Origin: Bacillus sp. ISL-51
GTDB taxonomy: Bacteria; Bacillota; Bacilli; Bacillales; Bacillaceae
Length of the DNA: 64,000 bases
Assembly: GCF_018613535.1 (NCBI RefSeq)
Contig: NZ_JAGGQB010000003.1
Coordinates: 1-64,000 of the forward strand
Reading direction: 5' to 3'
Shown: in pieces, positions 8,788 through 19,352 of the stretch
Numbering within the stretch: position 1 is the first letter of the stretch
Layout of the letters: the number at the start of each line of letters is the position of its first letter
The notes under the pieces: generated by a model
Seen by the model: only the letters and a program-made list of their open reading frames with translations
Told to the model about the DNA's origin: nothing
Databases searched by the model: none
Position numbers and translations under genes: made by a program

Positions 8788-8813
8788 GGTTAACTGGGTG
8801 ACTGACCGGGTAA
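8788..8813 (+). promoter_or_regulatory. SigB-type promoter of yvgO
   Basis: GGTTAA (8788-8793) and GGGTAA (8808-8813) are separated by 14 bp, matching the general-stress sigma-B consensus GTTTAA-N12-14-GGGTAT. It lies 39 bp before the yvgO start. Confidence 0.75.
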
Positions 8814-8852
8814 AACCAACTGTACCCATCAAACCTTAAAGGAGGAAATATA

Positions 8853-9338
8853 ATGAAACGTATGCGTATCCCTATGACTGTTGCCCTCGGTGCTGCCTTG
8901 TCACTCGCTCCTATGTCCTTTGTATCTGCAAAAGAAAATCCAGCTCCTCAGAACATCTCACAGAAATCCTCAGACATCTCAGCAAAAGATGTAGGTTTAA
9001 ACATCGACGTTGACGTATTAGGAATCGGCGGCAAAATTGCCGACGCGATTAAATCCGCCCAAAACCGAGATGGATTTGTGAAAAATTTAATGGAGTCTTC
9101 CTTTTACGCTTCCGGACAAAAATATAATGTCATGGTGTTTAATTTGAGCCAGGAGTATGAAGATCATTTAAACGGCGTGCAGTTTTACGGTTCTGCGGTT
9201 TATGACGGGATTACGTACGGCATTTGGGTGTTTGAAGACGGAAGCTTTACCAATAAAGGCGACGGCGGCTGGATCAACTGGGCCTTCAGAGGCTGGTTCG
9301 ACCGCGACGGCAATTCAGTTGAATTCCATCGCCCGTAA
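8853..9338 (+). CDS. yvgO: Secreted general-stress protein YvgO
   Basis: This is a 161-residue secreted protein. The signal peptide (about 1-26) ends at SFVSA followed by KENPAP. The mature part has no recognised catalytic motif. The start follows an AAAGGAGG box and the gene has a SigB-type promoter, which agrees with its membership of the B. subtilis general stress regulon. YvgO from a related Bacillus has been described as antifungal, but that activity cannot be read from the sequence here. It is monocistronic and ends at a strong terminator shared with nhaK. Confidence 0.88.
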   Translation: MKRMRIPMTVALGAALSLAPMSFVSAKENPAPQNISQKSSDISAKDVGLNIDVDVLGIGGKIADAIKSAQNRDGFVKNLMESSFYASGQKYNVMVFNLSQEYEDHLNGVQFYGSAVYDGITYGIWVFEDGSFTNKGDGGWINWAFRGWFDRDGNSVEFHRP

Positions 9339-9343
9339 TATGC

Positions 9344-9379
9344 AAAAAAAGCCGGCGCCTTGTGCGCCGGACTTTTTTT
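9344..9379. terminator. Bidirectional terminator yvgO/nhaK
   Basis: CCGGCGC and GCGCCGG form a perfect stem with A and T tracts on either side. It overlaps the nhaK stop. Confidence 0.9.
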
Positions 9380-11393
9380 ATTCCCCTCCGTCAAGCATTG
9401 CCGCTTCCACATCATTAATGTACTGGCGAAGCTCATGTGACATGTCCCTGGAAACTTCCCGTTCTTCGAACAATGTTTGAATTTCGTTGCGGATGGCCTG
9501 TACGGCCTTCAGCTTAATCTCAAGCTTCTGATTTTCAAAACGGCGGCTCGGGCTATACTCTTGATACATATTTTCCAGCCTGAAGATCAAATGATTGTAA
9601 AATGATATGACGGCGAGCGTGACGTCTTTGTTTTCATCTGTCATATGTTTTTTCAGGCTTTCAATGGCCGCCTTAGCCGTTTTGACCCGGGTTGCGCGAA
9701 TTAAACCTTCTTCATTTAAAATCGACATTTCCGGCTTTTTATGCTCGCCGAAAAATATCCAATATATAAGCCGTTTCAGCTTCGTCTTTGATAAGCCGAC
9801 TTTAAACGGGTTGGTGTACAGCACTTCCAGCTCATCAAACCTCTCCTGAAGGCTTTCAGCCGTTTCTTCCGGTATCTCTCCCCGGTCTATCAGCCGCAGC
9901 AGCTCTTCTTGTTCAGCCTGAATGCCCTGCGCGCGTACTTTCCGCTCATCTTTTTTCGTGCGCTTTTTAACAGTGAATTGCTGAAATCTGAGATTTTTCA
10001 TTTTTTCATTGTATTCGGCAATGACCGCAAGAGACGCTGTTTTGTTTGTATCATTCATGTTTTCTTTAATGGTCGTTAAAGCAGCCTTAATCAGCTTCCG
10101 TCTCGCTGTCAGCAATTTGACTTTCTTTTCTTTTACATTATCCTCCTGTTTATCAGTCAATATCGGCAGCACGATCGTGGCCAAAACCAATGTGCACAAA
10201 ATCACGCCGGCGGCCAAAAAGAGAATCAAATTCCGTTCAGGAAACGGCGTGCCGTCAGCCAGCACGTAAGGAATGGAAAACGACCCTGCAAGCGTGACCG
10301 CTCCCCTGACCCCTGAAACAGAAATCAGCAAGGTGGAGCGCAGTCCCGGTTTATAAATGCTCTGATCCTTGTTAAAGAACCATTTGCCGTTCCAAAAAAA
10401 CAGCACCCATAAAAATCTGAGAATCATTACCGTCATTGTAATGACGAGAATGTATCCGATGACCATCATATTGTTAAACGCGGTATCATTAAAAATGACA
10501 GACACGACATCCGGTATTTGCGTTCCCAGGATGACGAAGACGAGACCGTTGAGAATGAATAGAATGATATTCCACGTACTTGAAGACACGATTTGCAGTT
10601 TGACCATTGCGGATTCAAGACGATCCTGCTCGACCGCATGGGTGATTCCTCCAGCCACAACTGCTAAAATACCGGACACACCGATTTCTTCCGCAGCCAG
10701 ATAAATGACAAACGGCGTCAGGATTTGAATGAGCATGTGCATCGTGACATCCTGCATACCGAGACGGCGCAAAAGTAACCGGAAACGGATGATCAGAAAG
10801 GAAATGATGACACCGCTGAGTAAGCCCCCCGCTGAGATAAGAACGAAGCTGAACGCGGCCTGTGTTAACGAAAACGCGCCCGTCACGGCCGCCGCAATCG
10901 CAAACTTGAAAGCGACAAGACCTGACGCATCATTCATCAGGCCTTCCCCTTCAAGCAAACGGAGAATCCCTTTAGGCATCTTCACACGCCCTGACAGCGC
11001 GCTGACCGCCACAACGTCAGTCGGTGACAGGATCGCCGCCAGCCCAAATGCGGCGGCAAGCGGAATACCCGGGATCATCCAATGAATCGTATAACCGCCG
11101 ACAATCACAGTGGCAAACACAAGACCCAGCGCCAGCAGCAATATCGGCGCTCTTAAATTCCAAAGCTCCGCACGAGGCGTTCTCTTCCCGTCGTTAAAAA
11201 GAAGAGGCGCGATAAACAGAACAAAAAACAATTCCGTATTAAGTTCAAAATGCAACCCCTGCGGAAAAGATGCCGCAATAATACCGAGCGCCACCTGAAT
11301 CAGCGGCACAGGGATAAAGGGGACAAATCGATTTATGATATTTGAGATCGCAATGATGGTTAATAGTACGAGTACAACTAAAAATATGTCCAA
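9378..11393 (-). CDS. nhaK: Na+/H+ (K+/H+) antiporter NhaK
   Basis: This is a CPA1-family antiporter of about 671 residues, with about 12 transmembrane helices in residues 1-420 (transport-site motif [21 protein letters not shown]) and a long charged cytoplasmic tail. I start it at TTG 11393, eight nucleotides after AAGGAGG and giving MDIFLVV. The open frame extends 27 codons further upstream but would swallow the ribosome-binding site. It exports Na+, K+, Li+ or Rb+ for protons in B. subtilis. It is monocistronic. Confidence 0.9.
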   Translation of the reverse strand: MDIFLVVLVLLTIIAISNIINRFVPFIPVPLIQVALGIIAASFPQGLHFELNTELFFVLFIAPLLFNDGKRTPRAELWNLRAPILLLALGLVFATVIVGGYTIHWMIPGIPLAAAFGLAAILSPTDVVAVSALSGRVKMPKGILRLLEGEGLMNDASGLVAFKFAIAAAVTGAFSLTQAAFSFVLISAGGLLSGVIISFLIIRFRLLLRRLGMQDVTMHMLIQILTPFVIYLAAEEIGVSGILAVVAGGITHAVEQDRLESAMVKLQIVSSSTWNIILFILNGLVFVILGTQIPDVVSVIFNDTAFNNMMVIGYILVITMTVMILRFLWVLFFWNGKWFFNKDQSIYKPGLRSTLLISVSGVRGAVTLAGSFSIPYVLADGTPFPERNLILFLAAGVILCTLVLATIVLPILTDKQEDNVKEKKVKLLTARRKLIKAALTTIKENMNDTNKTASLAVIAEYNEKMKNLRFQQFTVKKRTKKDERKVRAQGIQAEQEELLRLIDRGEIPEETAESLQERFDELEVLYTNPFKVGLSKTKLKRLIYWIFFGEHKKPEMSILNEEGLIRATRVKTAKAAIESLKKHMTDENKDVTLAVISFYNHLIFRLENMYQEYSPSRRFENQKLEIKLKAVQAIRNEIQTLFEEREVSRDMSHELRQYINDVEAAMLDGGE

Positions 11394-11611
11394 ACGCATG
11401 ACCTCCTTCATCTGCTGCATCAATTTATGATGATCATTGCTTGTCTTATTCACTTCTCCAAGGGTCAGCGCCATTTATCTGACAATCCAATATCATTTTC
11501 GCCCCATGTGTCTTCTTTTATTTTACCCTTTTTTATTTAAAATTTCTCACAATGCGCTCACGGCGAACTTTTTTTGCCGCAGGTTAAACTTTTTCTTTTT
11601 ATAGAAACAAG

Positions 11612-11654
11612 AGAAAAAGCCTGTTTTGAACAAGGATGTCAAAACACGCTTTTC
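11612..11654 (-). terminator. Terminator after the SRPBCC gene
   Basis: A long stem (AAAAGC-TGTTTTGA with TCAAAACA-GCTTTT, one mismatch) is followed on the - strand by TTTTTCTC. Confidence 0.8.
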
Positions 11655-11672
11655 ATCTAAAATTGTTCTTGC

Positions 11673-12155
11673 TCATGTTAACTGATTGATAATCGCGGCG
11701 TATTTCTCGCACTGCTTTTCCCATTCGTCTTTTGAAAAATCCATATATTGGCCGTCCAGTAAGGCGCGGTATACATCAAGACATACGTGCCATCCGGCCA
11801 AATCTTTTGAGGTATGATCGCTGAGAGCCGGAATATATTCTTTTAATATCAATAAACATCCGTTATTCTCAGGACACAGTTCAAAGCGCACCCAGCCCTC
11901 CCCCCATTCGTACTGGAGAAAGGATTGTTCTTTGAAGTCTGTTATTTTCATATCAAAAGAATCACCTGTCCCGCCGTTCATATGAAATGTGATCGCCCCG
12001 TTTTTTCGAAGGTCTTTCACTTGGAGATTAGGCATCCATTTTTGTAATGTATCATTTTCAGTTAACGCCGCCCAAACCGTTTCTGCTGAATGATGCAGCA
12101 GACAATGAAACGCGGCTGTATAGCCGTCCTCAGTCTTCTCTACTGCTGCTGGCAT
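11673..12155 (-). CDS. SRPBCC / AHSA1-like domain protein
   Basis: This 160-residue single-domain protein is of the START/Bet v1 (AHSA1, SRPBCC) type. Its diagnostic N-terminal pattern is HSAETVWAALTENDTLQKWMP and its C-terminal helix is AGWHVCLDVYRALLDG. Such proteins bind hydrophobic ligands; the ligand here is unknown. I start it at ATG 12155, with GAGGAGGA nine bases upstream; a further in-frame ATG would overlap that site. It stands alone between nhaK and cysI and has its own terminator. I do not recall it at this place in B. subtilis 168. Confidence 0.8.
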   Translation of the reverse strand: MPAAVEKTEDGYTAAFHCLLHHSAETVWAALTENDTLQKWMPNLQVKDLRKNGAITFHMNGGTGDSFDMKITDFKEQSFLQYEWGEGWVRFELCPENNGCLLILKEYIPALSDHTSKDLAGWHVCLDVYRALLDGQYMDFSKDEWEKQCEKYAAIINQLT

Positions 12156-12200
12156 AATGTGAATCCTCCTCATAGATATGGCGCTTCAATTTTCCCTATT

Positions 12201-12257
12201 AAAAAAGATAGAGAAAGCTGCTCTTTAGTCAGCGCTTCTCTATCCTTTTTTATTTTT
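12201..12257 (-). terminator. cysJI terminator
   Basis: GATAGAGAA...GCTG pairs with CAGC...TTCTCTATC, flanked by AAAAAA and TTTTTT. It ends the cysJI message and could work in both directions. Confidence 0.85.
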
Positions 12258-12275
12258 GATACTGTGCCTCTTTTT

Positions 12276-13994
12276 TTATTCGTGAAAATTGGTGCCGTCT
12301 GTCGTCGCTTTAATAATGCCGGCGCGAATGACGAAATCTCCAAAGTGTTCGCCTTCCACGCGTTCTTTGGCGTAGCGCGGAAGAATCGTCCGAAGCTCGC
12401 TCAGAATCTCTTCTTCACCGATATTTTCACGGTACATTTTGCTTAAGCGGCTGCCATCAAATGCCGCGCCCAAATACATGTTATATTTTCCGGGCGCCTT
12501 GCCGATAAATCCGATTTCACCAAGGGCGTGGCGGGCGCAGCCGTTCGGGCATCCCGTCATACGGATGGTGATTTCTTCATCACGGAGCCCGTTTTCGTCC
12601 ACGATTTCTTCAATTTTATCAATCAGCTTCGGCAGATAACGCTCCGCTTCTGCCATTGCGAGTCCGCATGTCGGAAGAGCGACGCAGGCCATTGAACCGC
12701 GGCGGAGGGCTGAATGCTGTCTGCCGTCGGACAAGCCGTATTGTTCAATTAATTCGCTGATTTGTTTCTTTTTCTGGCTTGTGACATTGCCGATAATCAG
12801 GTTTTGATTCGATGTGAGACGGAAATCACCGGTATGGACTTTGGCGATTTCCCGCAAGCCCGTCATGAGCTTGTAATCTTCATAGTCTGTAACCCGGCCG
12901 CCTTCGATAAACATCGTAAAATGCCATTTTCCTTTAACGCCCTTTACCCAGCCGTAACGGTCGCCGTTATGGTCAAAGTGATAGGCTTTCGCTTCAGCTA
13001 AACGCCAGCCGAGGCGGTTTTCCAGCTCAGCTTTTACGTTTTCCAGCCCGAGGCGGTCAACCGTATACTTAAATCTGGCGTTTTTTCGGACAGAACGGTT
13101 TCCGTAATCACGCTGAATTGTGATGACTTTTTCCGCTACATCGTACAGCTGCTCCGGTTTGCAGAATCCGATCACTTTGGCAAGCTGCGGATAAGTGGCC
13201 GTATCACCGTGCGTCATTCCCATGCCGCCCCCGATCGCCACATTGAAACCGATCAGCTTACCCTCTTCCACGATGGCGATAAAGCCAAGGTCTTGAGAAA
13301 AAACGTCGATATCATTGGACGGAGGCACGGCAATTCCGATTTTGAATTTCCGCGGCAGATAAAGAGGCCCGTACATCGGCTCTGTTTCTTCCGTTTCCGG
13401 CGTGCCTGCCACACGCTCTTCATCAAGCCAGATTTCATGATAGGCTCTTGTGCGCGGGAGAAGGTCGTCACTCAGTTTCTTTGACCATTCATATACTTCC
13501 GCATGGATCTCAGACTGATACGGGTTTGAAGCGCACATAACGTTTCGGTTGACGTCTCCGCATGCCGCAATTGTATCTAATAGCGCAGCGTTAATTTCTT
13601 GAATCGTTTTTTTCATGTTCCATTTTAAAATCCCGTGCATTTGGAACGTCTCACGTGTTGTGAGCTTTAAAGTGTGATTGCCGTATTTTTGCGACAGTTC
13701 ATCCATTACAAGCCACTGTGCCGGCGTTGAAACGCCCCCGGGCATACGGACGCGCAGCATGAACTGATAAGCCGGCTCAAGCTTTTGCTTTTGGCGTTCA
13801 TTACGGAGATCGCGGTCATCCTGCAAGTAGCTGCCGTGGTGCTTCATCAGGCGGTTGTCGTCATCCGGAATGCCGGCTGAAATCCTGTCTAGCATGACTT
13901 CCTTCAGTGTGCCGCGTAAATAATCGCTTTTTTCTTTAATTTCCTCAACATCACTTGGAGGGCCTTCCGGCGCTTTTAAAATGTTGTTCACCAT
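12276..13994 (-). CDS. cysI: Assimilatory sulfite reductase hemoprotein (beta subunit) CysI
   Basis: This 572-residue enzyme subunit reduces sulfite to sulfide with six electrons supplied by CysJ. The siroheme/4Fe-4S ligands are visible as C-x5-C ([11 protein letters not shown]) and C-x3-C ([11 protein letters not shown]). Substrate-site arginines lie in NVMCASNP and the surrounding segments, and the N-terminal ferredoxin-like repeats are intact. It follows cysJ by 26 bp in the same operon. It is B. subtilis YvgQ. Confidence 0.95.
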   Translation of the reverse strand: MVNNILKAPEGPPSDVEEIKEKSDYLRGTLKEVMLDRISAGIPDDDNRLMKHHGSYLQDDRDLRNERQKQKLEPAYQFMLRVRMPGGVSTPAQWLVMDELSQKYGNHTLKLTTRETFQMHGILKWNMKKTIQEINAALLDTIAACGDVNRNVMCASNPYQSEIHAEVYEWSKKLSDDLLPRTRAYHEIWLDEERVAGTPETEETEPMYGPLYLPRKFKIGIAVPPSNDIDVFSQDLGFIAIVEEGKLIGFNVAIGGGMGMTHGDTATYPQLAKVIGFCKPEQLYDVAEKVITIQRDYGNRSVRKNARFKYTVDRLGLENVKAELENRLGWRLAEAKAYHFDHNGDRYGWVKGVKGKWHFTMFIEGGRVTDYEDYKLMTGLREIAKVHTGDFRLTSNQNLIIGNVTSQKKKQISELIEQYGLSDGRQHSALRRGSMACVALPTCGLAMAEAERYLPKLIDKIEEIVDENGLRDEEITIRMTGCPNGCARHALGEIGFIGKAPGKYNMYLGAAFDGSRLSKMYRENIGEEEILSELRTILPRYAKERVEGEHFGDFVIRAGIIKATTDGTNFHE

Positions 13995-14020
13995 GCTGAA
14001 AAACTCCTTTCAAACCAAAA

Positions 14021-15829
14021 TCAGTATACATCACGCTGGTAGCGTTTTTTCTGCTGCATGTCAGCCAGGAAGCTTTCCGCTTTTTCACGGCTCATGCCGC
14101 CCTCTTCCTGAATGATGTCCAGCAGTGCCTGATGCACGTCATGCGCCATATGCTGTTCATCGCCGCAGATGTAAACGGCGGCTCCTTGCTGCAGCCATTC
14201 GAATAACTCTTTGCTTTGTTCCTTCATGCGGTGCTGCACATATACTTTTTCTTCTGAATCACGGGAAAATGCGACGTCCATTTTTGTCAGCACGCCGTCT
14301 TTCAGCCACTTCTGCCATTCCGTCTGATACAGAAAATCTGTGACAAAGTGCCGGTCTCCGAAAAACAGCCATGTCTTCCCTTGCGCTCCGGACTCTTCAC
14401 GCTCCTGTATAAATGAACGGAACGGGGCGATGCCTGTCCCCGGCCCCACCATGATTATCGGTGTATCAGGATTCTCCGGAAGCTTGAAGTTTTGGTTGTG
14501 CTGAATGTAAATCGGCAGCGTGTCTCCGGGCTGGAGCCTTTCCGCACAAAGGATGCTGCACACGCCTTTGCGTTCCCGTCCGTGCGCATCGTACCGAACG
14601 GCTCCGATCGTCAGGTGCACTTCTTCCGGATTCGCTTCTAAACTGCTTGCAATCGAATAAAGGCGGGCCGGCATTTTACGCAGGATGGAAATAAACTCTT
14701 CCGCGGATGCTGCACACGGCCCGAAATCACGGATGAGATCGAGCAGATCACGGCCTTCAAGGTATGCTTTCGCCCGCTCTTCATTTCCTTCGGCCAGCAG
14801 CTCACTCAACTTATTATCGGACGTAAACTGGGCAAACTTTTGCAGCAGCGGTTTTGTTAACACGGTGATTTCAAAGTGAGATGTGAGCGCGTCCTTCAGC
14901 GAGCGGACATCTCCTTGTTTATTCACCGCCACCTCTTGTTCAGGGTCCCATTTCAGCTCTTTGAGAAGCTCGTCAACGAGAGCCGGATCATTTTCGGGAT
15001 AAATGCCGAGGCTGTCTCCCGGCTGATACGAAAGACCCGAGCCTTCAAGAGACAGCTCGAGATGGCGTGTCTCTTTATTTGATCCGCGTCCGTTCAGATT
15101 GATGTTCTCAAGAACCTCCGCCTGAAACGGATTCGTTCTGGAATAGACGGATTCACCGGTCTGCGGCGTTTGAGCCGGGGCTTCGGCTGCTCTGTTTGTC
15201 TCTCCTTCGCTCAAACCGCCAAGAACGGCATCAAGCCATTCCGAAAATGGCTCATCATAGTCAAGATCACAATCAACCCTCGGCGCAAGCTGTGTGCCGC
15301 CGAGTTCTTCAAGGCGCTGATCAAATTCTTTACCGGTTTGGCAGAAGAATTCATAAGAGCTGTCGCCGAGCGCCAATACGGAATAACGGAGCGCCTCAAG
15401 CTTCGGCGCGCGTCTCCCATGGAGAAATTCATGAAACGACAGCGCGTTATCCGGCGGATCGCCTTCTCCGTGCGTACTCACGACGATCAGTAAATTGTTT
15501 ATTTTTTTCAGACTATTCGACTTAAAATCATTCATCGATGCGACGGTTACTTGGAATCCCCGTTCCTCAAGCGTTTTTACCGTCTGTTTCGCAAGGCCTT
15601 CCGCATTTCCGGTTTGTGATCCGTATAATACGGTCACTTCTTTGGAGATCACGGGGCTTTCAGCCGGGAGCCCTGCCGAAGGTGCGGCGTTTTCAACGGA
15701 TTCGGTTCGGGCGGCAGCCAGGTAACCGCTCAGCCAGATTTTCTGTGATTCGGTCAAGGTCGGCAGAAGGCGGTTAAGGAGCTCTGCCTGCTCCTGATTA
15801 AACGGACTGTTCATGACCTGAAGTTGCAA
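14021..15829 (-). CDS. cysJ: Sulfite reductase flavoprotein (alpha subunit) CysJ
   Basis: This 602-residue NADPH-dependent flavoprotein passes electrons to CysI. Domains in order: flavodoxin-like FMN domain (about 65-205; YGSQTGNAEGLA, STHGEGDPPDNA), FAD domain with RLYSIASS, and NADPH-binding domain (GPGTGIAPFRSF, FFGDRH, ICGDEQHMA) ending in the usual KRYQRDVY. I use TTG 15829, six bases after GAGGTGG; an upstream in-frame start would include the ribosome-binding site. It is the first gene of the cysJI operon. Confidence 0.95.
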   Translation of the reverse strand: MQLQVMNSPFNQEQAELLNRLLPTLTESQKIWLSGYLAAARTESVENAAPSAGLPAESPVISKEVTVLYGSQTGNAEGLAKQTVKTLEERGFQVTVASMNDFKSNSLKKINNLLIVVSTHGEGDPPDNALSFHEFLHGRRAPKLEALRYSVLALGDSSYEFFCQTGKEFDQRLEELGGTQLAPRVDCDLDYDEPFSEWLDAVLGGLSEGETNRAAEAPAQTPQTGESVYSRTNPFQAEVLENINLNGRGSNKETRHLELSLEGSGLSYQPGDSLGIYPENDPALVDELLKELKWDPEQEVAVNKQGDVRSLKDALTSHFEITVLTKPLLQKFAQFTSDNKLSELLAEGNEERAKAYLEGRDLLDLIRDFGPCAASAEEFISILRKMPARLYSIASSLEANPEEVHLTIGAVRYDAHGRERKGVCSILCAERLQPGDTLPIYIQHNQNFKLPENPDTPIIMVGPGTGIAPFRSFIQEREESGAQGKTWLFFGDRHFVTDFLYQTEWQKWLKDGVLTKMDVAFSRDSEEKVYVQHRMKEQSKELFEWLQQGAAVYICGDEQHMAHDVHQALLDIIQEEGGMSREKAESFLADMQQKKRYQRDVY

Positions 15830-15858
15830 CGATATCCACCTCACAAGGAATTAAACGT

Positions 15859-15908
15859 AACGTACGTTATTTCTATAGGAATTGTCAAAATAAGTTCTAA
15901 TTGAACTT
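15859..15908 (-). promoter_or_regulatory. cysJ promoter with two dyads
   Basis: On the - strand, TTGACA (15888-15883) and TACGTT (15864-15859) are 18 bp apart. Four bp upstream of the -35 is the perfect dyad AAGTTC-N5-GAACTT (15892-15908), where a LysR-type activator such as CysL would sit. A palindrome AACGTACGTT (15859-15868) covers the -10. Confidence 0.6.
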
Positions 15909-15973
15909 TACCGAAAGTTTGTATGTAAGTAAAATATATAATCATGATGATAATGATTAAGATTCCTAATGAT

Positions 15974-16003
15974 AAAAAGCCCTTTGCGTCAGCAAAGGGC
16001 TTA
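15974..16003 (-). terminator. helD terminator
   Basis: AAGCCCTTTGC and GCAAAGGGCTT form a perfect stem followed by TTTTT on the - strand. It overlaps the helD stop. Confidence 0.9.
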
Positions 16004-18316
16004 CACATATAAATCAGCGGGTACTTTTGTAATGAAGGGTGTCACTTCTCCGAGAGACAGCACGGTCAGATGGTGCATCGCCCGCGTACAGGCTGTATAT
16101 AATAGCTTGCGGTCATGATCGCTGCTGTATTGGCGAAAGGAGGCATCATGTACAATGACGGCATCAAACTCAATGCCTTTCGCCAAATAAACCGGTATCA
16201 CACATACGCCTTGTTGAAAGGTATGGTTTTCTTTGCTGATCAACCGGATGCCGTTTTTTTCGCTGGCGGCGCCGTAAACCCGTTTCGCTTCATCGGCTGT
16301 TTTGCAAATGACGGCGATCGTTTCCAATCCTTTTTGCTGCAGCTCACGTATCGTATCCGCCAGTTTTTCTTGCTGCGCTTCTGCTGTATCCGTCCGGCAG
16401 ACACGCGGTGTTTCGCCGTTCCGGTTAAATGGCTCAATGTCAGCGCCGTCAGCCAGCAGCGCTTTCGTAAACTCGACGATCTGCCTTGTCGATCTGTAGG
16501 TCCGCGTCAGACTGACACGCTTTGCTTCGCCTTTCTGAAAACATCCGGCGAGTGAAGAAGGGTCTCTCATCGTATGAGCATAGATAGACTGGTTTGCGTC
16601 ACCAAGTATTGTCATTCTGGCCGCCGGAAATATGCTTCGGATATAAGTGAGCTGGAACGGAGAATAATCTTGCGCTTCATCAATGAATATGTGCTTCATT
16701 TGTGTATTTTTTCTTTTTCCTTCTATTAAGTCCTGCAAGTAAAGATACGGGGCTGCATCTTCATACGGAAGCCTCAGCTCTGCAAAAGCTTCGCGGCTCA
16801 GTGATCCGATAAAATGCCATTGATCGGGTTTTTCAAAGGGTCCCCAATCTGAGAAAAGCTGAAGATACATCCGTTTGATATCGAGAAAGGCGAGCTGTCT
16901 GACCGCCTGCTTGATCGGCTTAAAGGCATTGCTGACAATGATAGCGCAAAGCAGCCGCTGTTCCCGCTGATGGTCATCAAAGGTATGCTCGCCAAACGCC
17001 TCTTTTTTTTGGAGTTTTTGATATACATCTGCATAGTCTTCCTTATCGAGCAGCTCGCTTTCCTGTATCACCCATTCCTTCCGCCGTTCCTTTTTTTCCA
17101 GCGCGCTGATTTCAGCAAGAAGCCATTCAGCCGTCAGCTCCGCTCTGGTCGGGATCGGCAGTTGGTGATCAAGCGAATAAAAATAAGCTTCTATCTGCTC
17201 CTTTGAAATCAAGGTTTCTCCGCGAAAGCTGATATGCTTACAAATGAGGCCGGAAGCAGACAGTGAACTGACATAACGGTCAATGAGACTTTGAAACGCC
17301 GATGATGCTTTATAGGCAATTGCGGAAAGCCTCACAGAGAGCACGGCATCATCTTGCTCTGTCAGACAATATTCAAGCTGCTCATACGGACTTTCACAAT
17401 GAAACTTGCGTCCAAGCCGGCGGACGATGTATTCCTGAAAGGTCGCCTGTTCCATGTTTTCTTCTCCCAGTTCGGGCAATACAGCGGATACGTAGCTGTT
17501 AAAAAGAATATTAGGTGAAAATAAAACAATCTGACGGGCATCAAGCACACCGCGCCCCCGATACAGCAAATAGGCGGCACGCTGAAGAGCTGCGGATGTT
17601 TTTCCGCTTCCCGCGGCTCCCTGCACAATCAAATATTTACTTTTTTCATCCCGGATAATTTCATTTTGTTCTTTTTGAATGGTTGAGACGATGCTTTTCA
17701 TTTGTGAGCCGGAATGGTCGCTCAGCACCTCTTGAAGCATTTCATCGCCAATCGTCATATCCGTATTAAACATCGCTTTAAGCGCCCCGTTTTTAATCAT
17801 AAACTGCCGCTTCAGCGTAATCTCTCCTTCTATTGTTTCTTCCGGCACTTCATAACGGGCTTTTCCCGGGGAATATTGATAGTAGAGAGAGGAAATGGGG
17901 GCACGCCAATCGTAAATGAGAAATCGCTCATCGTTTTCATCCATCAGAGAGGTCAGTCCAATATATATCTGCTCGGAAGCAGACTCTCCTTTTTCCGTAA
18001 AATCAACACGGCCGAAATAAGGAGATGCTTTCAGCTTTTCGATTCTCTGAAGCTGCTGGTATTGATGCCGATGGCTTCGTTCACGTTCTGAGAGCATATC
18101 GGCCTGCTGTTTGATGCTTGAAAACGTCTCCGCTTTTTCATGGTCATCCTCCAAATTAATGGTGACGTCTTCCCAAAACGTTTTTCTCAGACCGATAATA
18201 TCTTGCTTCAGTCCGCCGGACGACGATTCAAGCCGCTTTTGTTTTTTATCAAGTTCGTTCAGTACGGCATCTATCCTTGCCTGCTCTTCTTTCCATTCTT
18301 GATCATGCTTTGCCAT
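16001..18316 (-). CDS. helD: RNA polymerase-associated helicase-like ATPase HelD
   Basis: This 771-residue UvrD/Rep-related ATPase binds RNA polymerase and releases stalled complexes. An N-terminal coiled-coil arm (about 1-65; [21 protein letters not shown]) enters the polymerase secondary channel in known HelD structures. Walker A is [15 protein letters not shown], Walker B/DEAQ is [12 protein letters not shown], and later SF1 motifs include GDANQSIY and [12 protein letters not shown] start it at ATG 18316 behind GGAGGTG; longer in-frame starts lack a site. It is B. subtilis YvgS. Confidence 0.93.
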   Translation of the reverse strand: MAKHDQEWKEEQARIDAVLNELDKKQKRLESSSGGLKQDIIGLRKTFWEDVTINLEDDHEKAETFSSIKQQADMLSERERSHRHQYQQLQRIEKLKASPYFGRVDFTEKGESASEQIYIGLTSLMDENDERFLIYDWRAPISSLYYQYSPGKARYEVPEETIEGEITLKRQFMIKNGALKAMFNTDMTIGDEMLQEVLSDHSGSQMKSIVSTIQKEQNEIIRDEKSKYLIVQGAAGSGKTSAALQRAAYLLYRGRGVLDARQIVLFSPNILFNSYVSAVLPELGEENMEQATFQEYIVRRLGRKFHCESPYEQLEYCLTEQDDAVLSVRLSAIAYKASSAFQSLIDRYVSSLSASGLICKHISFRGETLISKEQIEAYFYSLDHQLPIPTRAELTAEWLLAEISALEKKERRKEWVIQESELLDKEDYADVYQKLQKKEAFGEHTFDDHQREQRLLCAIIVSNAFKPIKQAVRQLAFLDIKRMYLQLFSDWGPFEKPDQWHFIGSLSREAFAELRLPYEDAAPYLYLQDLIEGKRKNTQMKHIFIDEAQDYSPFQLTYIRSIFPAARMTILGDANQSIYAHTMRDPSSLAGCFQKGEAKRVSLTRTYRSTRQIVEFTKALLADGADIEPFNRNGETPRVCRTDTAEAQQEKLADTIRELQQKGLETIAVICKTADEAKRVYGAASEKNGIRLISKENHTFQQGVCVIPVYLAKGIEFDAVIVHDASFRQYSSDHDRKLLYTACTRAMHHLTVLSLGEVTPFITKVPADLYV

Positions 18317-18467
18317 CAGCAGCACCTCCGACATAAAAGTTGACAAACAAGCTGACATACTTTAGAATTAAAATTGGATATTAATACATATTATTCATTA
18401 TTTTGGCTAAATACAATTCATCTTATCATAACAGCCCCTCTTTTTTCAAGGAGGGCTTGGGTATACA

Positions 18468-18504
18468 TAAAACCGATTTCCTTTTGGGAAATCGGTTTTT
18501 ATTG
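18468..18504. terminator. Terminator downstream of yvgT
   Basis: AAAACCGATTTCC and GGAAATCGGTTTT form a long perfect stem with a T run on the + side and a short one on the - side. It overlaps the yvgT stop. Confidence 0.75.
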
Positions 18505-19107
18505 ATCTATATGATAGGAACGAATCGGCAGCCTCCATCTGAATACATAGGAACAGATGCGGCATGCCACAAGCACAAGGAACAGCACATATAAGCCGAG
18601 GGCATTTCCGACCCAGCCGAGACCTACGATTAATCCTCCGAGTGCGGCCCAGACTGCATAAATTTCCGCCTTGAGGACAAGCGGTTTTCTCCCCGCAAGC
18701 AAATCACGAATGATACCGCCTCCGCTTCCGGTCAGCACGGCCGCCGCAATTACCGCACTGAGCGGATGCCCCATTTTGACGGCATATAAAGCGCCTTGGA
18801 TGGCAAATGCAGAAAGCCCGATCGCATCAGACAGGCTCCCCCACTTATTCCAGTGCCTTAATAAAAGCTTCGGAAACAAAAAGACAATCGTAACTGATGC
18901 GAGGGCGATTTGAAAAAACGCGCCCTGTTCCCACAAGGCGGAGACCGGAACACCGATAAGCAGGTTTCGGATGGCGCCTCCGCCAAACGCCGTTACAATC
19001 CCCAAAATATACACGCCTAAAATATCATACTCCTCTTCCATCGCAACAATCGCTCCGCTGACCGCAAACGCAATGATGCCGATTACACTAAGCAGCTCCC
19101 AGGCCAT
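18499..19107 (-). CDS. yvgT: TRIC-type membrane protein YvgT (UPF0126)
   Basis: This 202-residue integral membrane protein has about seven transmembrane helices. It carries the two UPF0126/TRIC repeats, each with a glycine-rich helix break (GIVTAFGGGAIRNLL and AAVLTGSGGGIIRDLL). Bacterial members form cation channels related to TRIC; the ion passed by YvgT is not known. Monocistronic. Confidence 0.88.
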   Translation of the reverse strand: MAWELLSVIGIIAFAVSGAIVAMEEEYDILGVYILGIVTAFGGGAIRNLLIGVPVSALWEQGAFFQIALASVTIVFLFPKLLLRHWNKWGSLSDAIGLSAFAIQGALYAVKMGHPLSAVIAAAVLTGSGGGIIRDLLAGRKPLVLKAEIYAVWAALGGLIVGLGWVGNALGLYVLFLVLVACRICSYVFRWRLPIRSYHIDQ

Positions 19108-19352
19108 TCCATATGCTCCTTTTTATTTGTTAAATTTTCTGACGACCTTTAGATTTTATAATCGCTTTCCCTTAAAATCAACCTTATTTTTGAAAGATTC
19201 TGATTCCGGTCAGGTCTCATTCCCTTCCAAAACCGGGACAACTGTATCTCGAACGGAGGATATCACAGAATATTTTCCTATTTTATACTCTAATGGAAGG
19301 TATTTTAAGAGTTTCATTGAATTACTTTTCTAACATAAAGGGGGTATATGAG

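Noticed and set aside
12090-12446. 118-codon + strand frame across the cysI terminator.
   Set aside because: It runs through a clear terminator and opposite two real genes, with no ribosome-binding site.
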